In this document: piece by piece, positions 32,917-40,825 of the stretch | Layout of the letters: every line of letters starts with the position of its first letter | Position numbering within the stretch: the first letter of the stretch is position 1 | From: Phytopseudomonas punonensis | GTDB lineage: Bacteria > Pseudomonadota > Gammaproteobacteria > Pseudomonadales > Pseudomonadaceae | DNA length: 64,000 nucleotides | NCBI RefSeq assembly: GCF_900142655.1 | Contig: NZ_FRBQ01000007.1 | Coordinates: 158,855 to 222,854, forward strand | Direction of reading: 5' to 3' | Notes under the pieces: generated by a model | What the model was told of the DNA's origin: nothing | Databases searched by the model: none | The model's input: the letters and a program-made list of their open reading frames with translations, nothing else | Program-made: the position numbers and the translations under genes

Positions 32917-34497
32917 TTGAGCGACCTGTTCTCCCGCCGTCTGGCCCTGCTCGGCGAGCATGCCAACCAGTCCCTGCTGTCCCAGTGCATGCACGGCATC
33001 GAGCGCGAATGCCTGCGTGTCGATGAAGGTGGCCAACTCGCGCTGAGCGAGCATCCTGTCGCCCTGGGTTCGGCGCTCACCAATGGGCAGATCACCACAG
33101 ACTATTCCGAGTCGCTACTCGAGTTCATTACCGGTACGGCTACCGACCCGAGCGATACGCTGGCCGAGCTCGATCGCATCCACCGTTTCGTGTACAGCAA
33201 ACTCGACGGCGAATACCTTTGGAGCCCGTCGATGCCCGGCCCACTGCCGGATGAAGAGACGATTCCGATCGCCCGTTACGGCCATTCGCATATCGGTCAG
33301 CTCAAATACGTGTACCGCAAGGGCCTGGCCCTGCGTTACGGCAAGACCATGCAGTGCATCGCTGGAATTCACTACAACTTCTCCCTGCCGGAGCAGCTGT
33401 GGGCCGTGCTGCAGCAAGCCGAAGGCGACACGCGCAGCGCCCGCGACTATCAGTCGTCGCGCTACATCGCGCTGATCCGCAACTTCCGCCGCTACAGCTG
33501 GCTGCTGATGTACCTGTTCGGCGCCTCGCCGGCGCTGGACAAGAACTTCATGCGTGGCCGCCCGCACCAGTTGCAGGAGCTCGACGCCGACACCCTGTAC
33601 CTGCCCTACGCCACCAGCCTGCGCATGAGCGACCTGGGTTACCAGAGCGAAGCCCAGGCCGGGCTGACGCCTTGCTACAACGATCTGGCCAGCTACACCG
33701 ACAGCCTGCGCCAGGCAGTCGGCACGCCCTACCCGCCTTACGTGAACATCGGCACCAAAAAGGACGGCGAGTGGCTGCAGCTCAATACCAACGTGCTGCA
33801 GATCGAAAACGAGTACTACTCCAACATCCGCCCCAAACGCGTGACCTATAGCGGCGAGCGGCCGATCCAGGCGCTGATGGCGCGCGGCGTGCAGTACGTC
33901 GAAGCGCGTTGCCTGGACATCAACCCGTTCCTGCCGATGGGCATCGACCTCGCCGAATCGCGCTTCCTCGATGCCTTCCTGCTCTATTGCGCCCTGCAGG
34001 ACAGCCCGCAGCTGAGCAATGGCGAATGCGGCAGTTGCTCGGACAACTTCCTCAAGGTGGTCAAGGAAGGCCGTCGCCCAGGCTTGCACCTGTCTCGCCA
34101 GGGCGTACCGGTGGTGCTGCAGACCTGGGCTCACGAACTGCTCGACGGCATCGAAGCCATCGCCAAACTGCTCGACGCCGGCCAGGGCCATGACGAGCAC
34201 GCCAGCGCCCTGCAGGCCCAGCGTGCGAAAGTCGACAACGCCAGCCTGACGCCGTCGGCACAGGTACTGGCCGAGCTGCAGAAAGGCGAAAGCTTTGCGG
34301 CATTCTCCCTGCGCCAGAGCAAGCGCCACGCCGAGCATTTCCGCGGCCAACCGCTGAGCGCCGAGCAGCAAGCCGAGTTCGAGCAGATCGCGCAACGCTC
34401 GCTGCAGGAGCAGGCCGAACTTGAAGTACATGAAGATGGCGATTTCGACAGTTTCGCCGCCGCCTATCAGGCCAGCATCCTCGCTCTGGCCGTGTGA
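32917..34497 (+). CDS. gshA: Glutamate-cysteine ligase (TTG start)
   Basis: GshA makes gamma-glutamylcysteine, the committed step of glutathione synthesis. The 526-residue protein belongs to the proteobacterial class: HGIERECLRVDEGG near residue 28, YSESLLEFITG, HYNFSLP, and NIGTKKDGEWLQLNTNVLQIENEYYSNIRPKR. The start is TTG 32917 with GAAGGAA upstream. A three-codon reading frame ATG-CAA-TCT-TGA (32909-32920) overlaps the TTG, its stop sharing bases with the start, which could couple or limit initiation. Glutathione may matter here for formaldehyde released by VanAB, but that link is an inference. Confidence 0.96.
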   Translation: MSDLFSRRLALLGEHANQSLLSQCMHGIERECLRVDEGGQLALSEHPVALGSALTNGQITTDYSESLLEFITGTATDPSDTLAELDRIHRFVYSKLDGEYLWSPSMPGPLPDEETIPIARYGHSHIGQLKYVYRKGLALRYGKTMQCIAGIHYNFSLPEQLWAVLQQAEGDTRSARDYQSSRYIALIRNFRRYSWLLMYLFGASPALDKNFMRGRPHQLQELDADTLYLPYATSLRMSDLGYQSEAQAGLTPCYNDLASYTDSLRQAVGTPYPPYVNIGTKKDGEWLQLNTNVLQIENEYYSNIRPKRVTYSGERPIQALMARGVQYVEARCLDINPFLPMGIDLAESRFLDAFLLYCALQDSPQLSNGECGSCSDNFLKVVKEGRRPGLHLSRQGVPVVLQTWAHELLDGIEAIAKLLDAGQGHDEHASALQAQRAKVDNASLTPSAQVLAELQKGESFAAFSLRQSKRHAEHFRGQPLSAEQQAEFEQIAQRSLQEQAELEVHEDGDFDSFAAAYQASILALAV

Positions 34498-34502
34498 AAC
34501 GG

Positions 34503-34520
34503 GGCCAGGTTCGCCTGGCC
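34503..34520 (+). terminator. Hairpin after gshA
   Basis: GGCCAGG (34503-34509) and CCTGGCC (34514-34520) form a seven-base stem with a TTCG tetraloop, right after the gshA stop. TTCG loops are very stable, but no T-run follows. A second GC hairpin (34572-34586) lies in the leader of the next gene. Confidence 0.55.
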
Positions 34521-34635
34521 TGCGACAACTGCGTCACAAAAAAAACCAATGGTCTTAAATCCGAGACCGACGGCCCGGTTCGGGCCTGCAGATTTGGCTA
34601 GCATGGTTTGCAAGCACTCTTTGCGAACCTCTCTC

Positions 34636-34872
34636 ATGAGCCACCGTGACAACGACCAGCACTGGAGCCTGGAAAGCCTGACCAAGGCTTATCAGCAAGG
34701 CTATATGGCCGGGCTGGCTGGGCACGCTTCCGACACCCTGCCATTCGCAGACAGCATTCCTGCTGCTGCCTGGGAAGCCGGCTGGGTCGACGGCGAAGGC
34801 CAGCGCCGGCTCAGCGCGGAGAAGCTCAATCGCGCGCACGGCAACGCGCCTGGCGTCAAGAAACGCGCGTGA
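34636..34872 (+). CDS. Ribosome modulation factor-like small protein
   Basis: A 78-residue protein whose core (AYQQGYMAGLAG, then LPF and AAWEAGWVDGEGQRR) matches the RMF pattern ERAxxxGYxAGxxG...CP...WxxGW. RMF binds 70S ribosomes and dimerises them to 100S in stationary phase. Compared with E. coli RMF it has a longer, less basic N-terminus and lacks the KRQKRD start, so it may be a paralogue rather than canonical RMF. ATG 34636 is chosen because residues upstream in the open frame from 34549 fall in the leader hairpin. It stands alone after gshA. Confidence 0.7.
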   Translation: MSHRDNDQHWSLESLTKAYQQGYMAGLAGHASDTLPFADSIPAAAWEAGWVDGEGQRRLSAEKLNRAHGNAPGVKKRA

Positions 34873-35005
34873 CTCCGCGGCACAGCCCGCTACGAGCAAC
34901 GCACCCGCTAGCAACTCTCGCTCGACCACTGAAGATGCCTGCGCTGGTCAGTTCACCTGCCTACGTGCAAAATGCTTAATTCGCTTAACTGAAGAAGCCC
35001 TTTCC

Positions 35006-35485
35006 ATGAGCAACACCTCCAGCCAGATGGACACCTCGCCCCAGGCCACACCCGGAGGCGCTGCCCTGCCCGACAGCTGGCTGGACACTTTGGTGGGCTA
35101 CGCGCTGCGCCGTGCCCAGCTGAAAGTATTTCAGCACCTAGTCGGCAAGCTCGCCGAACATGACCTGCGCCCTGCGCAGTTCACCGCCATGGTCATCATC
35201 GAAAGCGAGCCCGGGCTCATGCAAGCCGACCTCGCCCGCCAGCTGGCCATCGAACCACCGCAACTGGTGCCGCTGCTCAACAAGCTGGAGAGCCGTGGCC
35301 TGGCCCAGCGCGTGCGCGGCGTGCAGGACAAGCGCGCCTATGGCGTATTTCTTACCAAAGCGGGCATCGCCCTGCTTGGGCAGTTGAAAGCGATTGCCAT
35401 AGCCAGCGACGAAGAAGCCACCTCCGCACTCGACGAAGACGAGCGTGCGCAGTTGCTGCGGTTGCTGCACAAGGTCACGCGTTAA
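35006..35485 (+). CDS. MarR-family regulator of the hydroxycinnamate cluster
   Basis: A 159-residue winged helix-turn-helix protein; the recognition segment is MQADLARQLAIEPPQLVPLLNKLESRGLAQRV with the wing DKRAYGVFLTKAG. It is placed next to the five-gene ferulate operon, transcribed convergently toward it. MarR regulators of ferulate or p-coumarate genes (FerR, FerC, CouR) usually bind the CoA thioester. A perfect palindrome around the ech -35 (43228-43250) is the expected operator. Its own leader has TTAA repeats (34976-34979, 34985-34988) that resemble half-sites. Repressor or activator cannot be told from sequence; the operator position favours repression. Confidence 0.85.
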   Translation: MSNTSSQMDTSPQATPGGAALPDSWLDTLVGYALRRAQLKVFQHLVGKLAEHDLRPAQFTAMVIIESEPGLMQADLARQLAIEPPQLVPLLNKLESRGLAQRVRGVQDKRAYGVFLTKAGIALLGQLKAIAIASDEEATSALDEDERAQLLRLLHKVTR

Positions 35486-35556
35486 GGCGTCTTGTGAGAG
35501 GTGGCGGGAGTGGCTTGGTTGCTGCTCTAAGGCAGAAGCGGACACTCAGCGGTTGC

Positions 35557-35626
35557 GTAGGAGCGGCTTTAGCCGCGAGCTCTTTACGCCTAGACAGGCA
35601 CAATCGCGGCTAAAGCCCCTCCCACA
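35557..35626. repeat. REP pair (REPIN) between marR and the acyl-CoA dehydrogenase gene
   Basis: Two inverted REP units, GTAGGAGCGGCTTTAGCCGCG-type (35557-35580) and its complement (35604-35626), flank a 23-bp spacer. This is the typical REPIN layout of Pseudomonas in a convergent intergenic region, and it can fold into a long hairpin that may serve as a shared mRNA 3' end. The rest of 35486-35708 shows nothing else recognisable. Confidence 0.88.
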
Positions 35627-35708
35627 AAAGCAGCAGCGTCCGATGTCCGCTCTCGCCACGTTTTTGCCATTCCCCTGCACGCCACACATCTACGGACCTA
35701 GAGCCCCG

Positions 35709-37448
35709 TCAATCCAGAAACGTCAGCGGCGCCCGAGCAGTGTCGATCCGGGCGATGCGCAGCTCGATCTCCGGCATCAAATAGCTGAAGAAGAACGCAG
35801 CGCTGTCGAGCTTCTCCTGATACCAGGGATCATTCGCCAGCAGCGCATTTGCCAGGCGCGCCGAACGCGCCCAGGCATAGGCCAGCAGCGCCCAGCCGAG
35901 CAGGTGCAGAAAATCGCCGGCGATGCGGTACGGGTATTCGGCGTCACCCTCGGCGTGGTTGAAGATGCCGCTCACCAAGAAACGCAACTTCGCGGATAGC
36001 GCACTTAGCTGGTCGGCATACTCGCCGCCCGCTGACGCTTCCTGCTCGAACAACGCCAGCAGCTCACCCAACGCCACGCTGCCATCGCCCAGCACCTTGC
36101 GCAGCAGCAGATCGTTGGCCTGAATCTCGTTGCTGCCCTCGTAGATCATCGCGATACGGCTGTCGCGCAGGGTTTGCTCGATGCCGTACTCGCCAATGTA
36201 GCCGTAGCCGCCAAACACCTGCAGCGCCTCGCTGGCCAGGTAAAAACCCTGGTCGGTGAAGAACGCCTTGATCACTGGCGTCAGCAGCCCGGCCAGGCGA
36301 GTGGCCTGCTGGCGGGCTGGTTCGCTGTTGGCATACTCGGCCTGATCGAGCAGGTGCGCGCCCCAGTAGCCGATAACCCGCAAGCCCTGGCTGACCGTAC
36401 GCAAACGCAGCAACGCCAGACGCATGGCCGGGTGGTAATGAATGGGGTCGGCAGGCGCCGCGGCAACGCCTTCCGGTCTGCCTGGCGCACGCATCTGCCG
36501 GCGCTCCCGGGCGTAATCCAGCGCATTCTGCGAGGCCGCCTCGGCATGCCCGAGGCCCTGCAAACCAACGTACAGTCGCGCCGAGTTCATCATCACGAAC
36601 AGCGCCGCGAGGCCACGATCGGCCTCGCCGATCAGCCAACCTTGAGCACCGTTGAAACTCAGCGAGCAGGTGGCGCTGCCCTTGATGCCCATCTTGTGCT
36701 CGATTCCGTCGCAGCGCACGGCGTTACGCGTACCATCGTCCAACCGCTTGGGCACCAGAAACAGCGAGATGCCGCGGGTGCCCGCCGGCGCATCCGGCAG
36801 ACGCGCGAGCACCAGGTGCAGGATGTCTGCGGTGAGGTCGTGCTCGCCGCCGGAGATGAACAGCTTGCTGCCGGTAAGACGATAGCTGCCGTCGTCCTGA
36901 GGTTCGGCGTGGCAACGCAGCAGGCCTACATCGCTGCCGGCCTGGGGTTCGGTGAGGCACATGGTCGGCAGGATTTCGCCGCTGACGATGGCGGGCAGGT
37001 AGCGCTCCTTGAGCGACTGCGGGGCGTGGGCATCCAGACACAGGTAGGCGCCGTGGGCGATGCCGGTGTACATCGCCCAGCCGTGGTTGCTGGCGTAGAG
37101 CATTTCCTGCAGCGCCGCATCCAGCAGCTGCGGCAGGCCCTGGCCGCCGTGGGCGGGATCGCAGGCCAGCGCGGGCCAGCCGCCTTCCACATAGGCCTGG
37201 TAAGCGTCGGCGAAGCCATCTGGCGTGGTCACTTCGCCGTTGTGCCAGCTGCAGCCTTGCCGATCACCACTGGCGTTGAGCGGCGCCAGCACGCCGGAAC
37301 TGAAACGTGCAGCCTCTTCCAGCACCTGCAACGCCAGCGGCAGGTCGAGGTCAGTGAACGCCGGCTGCTCAGACCAGGCCGCAGGCGCCTGCAACCAATG
37401 TTCGAGGACGAAACGCATATCGCGCAGCGGCGCCTTGTAATGCCACAT
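35709..37448 (-). CDS. Acyl-CoA dehydrogenase of the ferulate cluster
   Basis: A 579-residue FAD flavoprotein of the large acyl-CoA dehydrogenase class with an extra C-terminal domain, similar to DmdC-type enzymes. Motifs: CLTEPQAGSDVG (FAD/substrate), SGSK-like KLFISGGEH, QVFGGYGYIGEYGIEQTLRD and the catalytic glutamate region IAMIYEGSNEIQ. ATG 37448 has GGGAGG seven bases upstream and is preferred over a TTG at 37454. It is the last gene of the ech-vdh-fcs-thiolase run, 24 bp after the thiolase. Ech cleavage of feruloyl-CoA does not need it; a role in oxidising side-chain-saturated analogues such as dihydroferuloyl-CoA is an inference. Confidence 0.9.
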   Translation of the reverse strand: MWHYKAPLRDMRFVLEHWLQAPAAWSEQPAFTDLDLPLALQVLEEAARFSSGVLAPLNASGDRQGCSWHNGEVTTPDGFADAYQAYVEGGWPALACDPAHGGQGLPQLLDAALQEMLYASNHGWAMYTGIAHGAYLCLDAHAPQSLKERYLPAIVSGEILPTMCLTEPQAGSDVGLLRCHAEPQDDGSYRLTGSKLFISGGEHDLTADILHLVLARLPDAPAGTRGISLFLVPKRLDDGTRNAVRCDGIEHKMGIKGSATCSLSFNGAQGWLIGEADRGLAALFVMMNSARLYVGLQGLGHAEAASQNALDYARERRQMRAPGRPEGVAAAPADPIHYHPAMRLALLRLRTVSQGLRVIGYWGAHLLDQAEYANSEPARQQATRLAGLLTPVIKAFFTDQGFYLASEALQVFGGYGYIGEYGIEQTLRDSRIAMIYEGSNEIQANDLLLRKVLGDGSVALGELLALFEQEASAGGEYADQLSALSAKLRFLVSGIFNHAEGDAEYPYRIAGDFLHLLGWALLAYAWARSARLANALLANDPWYQEKLDSAAFFFSYLMPEIELRIARIDTARAPLTFLD

Positions 37449-37472
37449 GGTCAACCTCCCTGTAGGGCAGAC

Positions 37473-38711
37473 TTAGGCCTGGTAGCCCGGATTCTCGATC
37501 AGCAGCGCCATGCCCTGTCCGCCACCGATGCAGGCCGCGGCGATGCCGTAACGCAGATTGGCCTCGCGCAGCTGGCGCGCCAGGGTCATCACCAAGCGCA
37601 GGCCAGTAGCCGCCAGCGGATGGCCCAGGGCGATGGAGCCGCCGCGCTGATTCAACTGCGTAGGGTCCAGCTCCAGAGCCTGGCTGACCGCCAGCACCTG
37701 GGCGCCCTGGGCTTCGTTGATTTCCAACAGACCGATCTCTTCGAGCCGTAAGCCGCTGCGTTGCAGCAGCAGATGAATGGCCGGTACGGGGCCGATGCCC
37801 ATGATCTCTGGCGCTACGCCGATCACGCTCGAGGCACACAGCAGCGCCAAGGACGGGCGCGTGCAGTCGGAGGCTCGGCCGACGAGCGCTGCCGCCGCAC
37901 CATCGACCACTGCGCAGCTGTTACCCGCGGTCTGCACGCCGCCTGAGTGAATGGCGTTCAGCCGCGCCAGCGCCTCGGCATCGGTGGGTCGTGGATGAGT
38001 GTCCTGCGCCACCTCGGCAATCCGCCTGGGCAGCTGAATACCCCGCGCCTGATAGCCGTCCAATTCGAAGCGCTCGTTGCCCACGGCGACGATCTCCTCG
38101 CACAGCCAGCCGCTGTCGCGGTCCTGCAGAGCGCGCTGGTGACTGCTTAGGGCATAGGCGTCAACCTGCTCGCGGCTGATCCCGTACTCACGGGCCAGGC
38201 GCTCGGCGGTGGCGATCATGTCAACGCCTGGCGCCGGATCGAACAGCGCTTCCCAGAGAAAATCCTTGAAACCGACCGACGCGCCGAGGCGAAAGCCCGC
38301 CCGGTGCTCATAGGCGGCAATCGGGTTGCGCGACATCGACTCGCTGCCCACGCACAGCGCCAGCTGCCCGCCAGACTGCAGGTGCATGGCCCCTTGGCGC
38401 AGCAACTCCAGGCCGGTGCCGCAGATGCGCTGTACAGCCAGCGCCGGCACCTGCTGCGGCACGCCGCTGTACAGGCCGATATGCCGCGGCAGCATATAAG
38501 CGTCAAAACTGGCCTGGGCCATGGAGCCGGCGAACACGCCGTCCACCGCTGCCGGATCGAGCCCGGCGCGGGCCAGCACGGCGCGACCTACCTTGATGCC
38601 CAGGTCGATGGGCGATACCTGGGCCAGCGGCCCGTTCAGGTCACTCCAGGGCGTACGCACTGCTTCGATGATCGCCACATCCTCGAAGGCGCTGTACTGG
38701 CCGCCCGTCAT
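37473..38711 (-). CDS. Thiolase (acetyl-CoA acyltransferase) of the ferulate cluster
   Basis: A 412-residue thiolase with nucleophile cysteine in AVQRICGTGLEL (about residue 94), the histidine motif GGSIALGHPLAATG and the second cysteine in AACIGGGQGMA. The family NEAFA motif reads NEAQGA, a change in the active-site loop. In Pseudomonas ferulate clusters this gene is often called aat. It could serve a beta-oxidative side route or handle acetyl-CoA formed by Ech, and is usually dispensable for ferulate growth. Its ATG overlaps the fcs stop by four bases. Confidence 0.9.
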   Translation of the reverse strand: MTGGQYSAFEDVAIIEAVRTPWSDLNGPLAQVSPIDLGIKVGRAVLARAGLDPAAVDGVFAGSMAQASFDAYMLPRHIGLYSGVPQQVPALAVQRICGTGLELLRQGAMHLQSGGQLALCVGSESMSRNPIAAYEHRAGFRLGASVGFKDFLWEALFDPAPGVDMIATAERLAREYGISREQVDAYALSSHQRALQDRDSGWLCEEIVAVGNERFELDGYQARGIQLPRRIAEVAQDTHPRPTDAEALARLNAIHSGGVQTAGNSCAVVDGAAAALVGRASDCTRPSLALLCASSVIGVAPEIMGIGPVPAIHLLLQRSGLRLEEIGLLEINEAQGAQVLAVSQALELDPTQLNQRGGSIALGHPLAATGLRLVMTLARQLREANLRYGIAAACIGGGQGMALLIENPGYQA

Positions 38712-40564
38712 GGCCGCGTCTCGGCCCGCAGGATCGTTTCGTCACGGCCGCGGTACAGTGCTTCGACCTGTTCAGCGCGCCACTGCAGCACGGCGCGCTG
38801 GTTGATCGAGCCCTTGTCGGTGATCTCGCCGCGGTCGATGGACGGCGCATGGCTCATCAGGGCGATCCATTCCAGGCGCGTGGCATTGCCGGTGGCCTCG
38901 CGGTTGAGGCGTTGCAGCCAATCGGCGAACCAGCCGCGCACCGGCGCGCTGGCAAGAACTTCGGCGTCAGTGGCACCGGCTGCAAGCCCGGCCAATTGCC
39001 GGCACTCGTGCAGGCGCGGGAATACCAGGAGCCCCAGGCATTCGCGATCCGGCGCGGCGACCACCACGTCCTGCACGTAAGGCGAGCCTTCGAGCACGGC
39101 GCGATTGCGCAGCGGGCCGACGCTGACGAACACCCCGGACGACAGCTTGAAGTCCTCGGCGATGCGCCCGTCGAACATCAGGCCCAGTTGTGGATCGCTC
39201 GGGTCGGCCAACTTCAGCGCGTCACCGGAGCAGTAGAAGCCGTCCTCGTCGAACACCTCGGCGGTCTGCTGCTCGGCACGCCAGTAGCCCGGCATGATGT
39301 GCGGCCCACGAAAACGCCCTTCCAGCTTGCCGTCGACCGGCACCAGGCGCACTTCGCAGCCCGGCGCCGGCAGGCCGACGTAGCCGGCCATGGATAGCGG
39401 CCCGGTGGTGAAGGTGCACGACGGTGACGCCTCGGTCATGCCCAGCCCGGCCATCATGCGGATGCGCTCGCCGCAATGTTGCTCGGCAATGCGGTCGAGG
39501 CGATCCCAGATGCTCTGCGACAGACCCGCGGCGGCAAAGAAGAACAGCTTGATGCGCGCGAAGAAGCTTTCGCGCAGCGCCGCGTCCTGCTCCAGGGCGT
39601 TGACCAGCTCTTCCCAGCCCTTGGGCACGGTCAGGTAGGCGGTCGGCGAGATCTCGCGCAGGTTGCGCAGGGTTTCGGCCATGCCCTGGGGCGTCGGCTT
39701 GCCGTCGTCCAAATAGAAGGTGCCGCCGTTGTACAGCACGATGCCCAGGTTGTGGCTGCCGCCGAAAGTGTGGTTCCACGGTAGCCAGTCGACCAGCACC
39801 GGCGGCTCTTCACCGAATACCGGGAAGGTCTGCAGCAGCATCTGCTGGTTGGCGCAGAGCATGCGCTGGGTGGTGATCACCGCCTTGGGCAGCTTGGTCG
39901 AACCGGAGGTGAAAAGGAACTTGGCGATGCTATCCGGGCCGGTGGCCGCAAAGGCTGCTTCGGCTTCTGCACCACCAGGCTCTGCCAGAAGGCTGGCGAA
40001 ATCGATATTAGGTCGACCCTCCACCTCACCGTGCACGGTGATCACCGGCACATCGGCGGCCATTACCGCGTCGATGGCACGCTGGAACGGCGCGGCGTGG
40101 TCGACGAACACCAGCCCCGGCTGCAGCAGGTCGCAGACATGGCGCAGCTTGGCGTGGTCCTGGGAGAGCAGCGAATAGGCCGGCGACACCGGGCAATAGG
40201 GAATGCCGGCGTACATGGCGCCGAGGGCGATCTGCAGATGCTGCAGGCCATTGCCGGAGAGAATAGCCAGGGGCCGCTCGGCGCTCAGGCCAAAGCCCAG
40301 CAGGCATTGAGCAATGGCGCGCACGGCGTCGAGCATCCCCGCATAACTGGTGTGCTGCCACTCGCCGTTCTCGCCGCGCACGGCCAGAAAGGTTTGCTGC
40401 CCGCGCACCTCGGCCCAATGCACCAGGCGGTCGAGCAAACGTGGCGGCAAGGGCGCCAGCGGTTCCAGCGAGCGCATGTGCAACACACCCTGACGTTCGC
40501 TGACCTCAACGGCCGGGCGGCCGATGGACACCTGGCGATAACGCGGTCCGGTATCGGAGTTCAC
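38708..40564 (-). CDS. fcs: Feruloyl-CoA (hydroxycinnamoyl-CoA) synthetase
   Basis: Fcs activates ferulate, p-coumarate or caffeate to the CoA thioester with ATP. It is an ANL-superfamily enzyme with P-loop FLFTSGSTKLPKAVITT (about 205-221), MAGLGMTEASP, YWRAEQQTAEVFDEDGFYCSGDALKL (A8 hinge region), and the Fcs-type N-terminus PRYRQVSIGRPAVEV. I prefer GTG 40564 (618 residues), which has GGAGAAG about seven bases upstream; an alternative GTG at 40615 adds 17 residues and would place the Crc-like motif inside codons 2-5. It is separated from vdh by a 147-bp inverted-repeat element, and coupled to the thiolase by a four-base overlap. Confidence 0.93.
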   Translation of the reverse strand: MNSDTGPRYRQVSIGRPAVEVSERQGVLHMRSLEPLAPLPPRLLDRLVHWAEVRGQQTFLAVRGENGEWQHTSYAGMLDAVRAIAQCLLGFGLSAERPLAILSGNGLQHLQIALGAMYAGIPYCPVSPAYSLLSQDHAKLRHVCDLLQPGLVFVDHAAPFQRAIDAVMAADVPVITVHGEVEGRPNIDFASLLAEPGGAEAEAAFAATGPDSIAKFLFTSGSTKLPKAVITTQRMLCANQQMLLQTFPVFGEEPPVLVDWLPWNHTFGGSHNLGIVLYNGGTFYLDDGKPTPQGMAETLRNLREISPTAYLTVPKGWEELVNALEQDAALRESFFARIKLFFFAAAGLSQSIWDRLDRIAEQHCGERIRMMAGLGMTEASPSCTFTTGPLSMAGYVGLPAPGCEVRLVPVDGKLEGRFRGPHIMPGYWRAEQQTAEVFDEDGFYCSGDALKLADPSDPQLGLMFDGRIAEDFKLSSGVFVSVGPLRNRAVLEGSPYVQDVVVAAPDRECLGLLVFPRLHECRQLAGLAAGATDAEVLASAPVRGWFADWLQRLNREATGNATRLEWIALMSHAPSIDRGEITDKGSINQRAVLQWRAEQVEALYRGRDETILRAETRP

Positions 40565-40602
40565 TTGGCTTCTCCACGCAGGCGACTGAATCGCCCCTGT
40601 TG

Positions 40603-40610
40603 TTCTTGTT
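40603..40610 (-). promoter_or_regulatory. Crc/Hfq (CA) motif at fcs
   Basis: Read on the minus strand this is AACAAGAA, within the A/C-rich stretch 40599-40615. It matches the AANAANAA catabolite-activity motif bound by Hfq-Crc in Pseudomonas, which represses translation when a preferred carbon source is present. Confidence 0.6.
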
Positions 40611-40678
40611 GTCACGCAGCACCGTACCGCCTCGGGATCGAGGCAGCCGGCACACGCAGGAATGTCACAAACGCTGGG

Positions 40679-40825
40679 CTAGCAGGCTGTTGAAAAACTA
40701 CCTGCGTTGCCGCTCCTTCGTTAAAACCAGGCTCAAAATGCTCATTTACTATTCGTAAACTCCGCTTTTCGCCTGTTTTTGCCTCGCATCGGCGGCCTCG
40801 TCTACGTTTTTCAACGGCCTGCTAG
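40679..40825. mobile_element. 147-bp MITE-like inverted-repeat element between vdh and fcs
   Basis: The ends CTAGCAGGCTGTTGAAAAAC (40679-40698) and its near-perfect complement (40806-40825, one mismatch) bound a 147-bp element with no open reading frame. I recognise it as a dispersed non-coding repeat of some Pseudomonas genomes. Its right CTAG end supplies the TAG stop codon of vdh (40822-40824). It fills almost all of the vdh-fcs gap and can fold into a long hairpin, so it may attenuate transcription or change mRNA stability within the operon. Confidence 0.8.

Noticed and set aside
35557..35626. Possible CRISPR-like or small-RNA hairpin after marR
   Set aside because: Only two inverted units with the typical REP sequence; a REPIN explains it fully.
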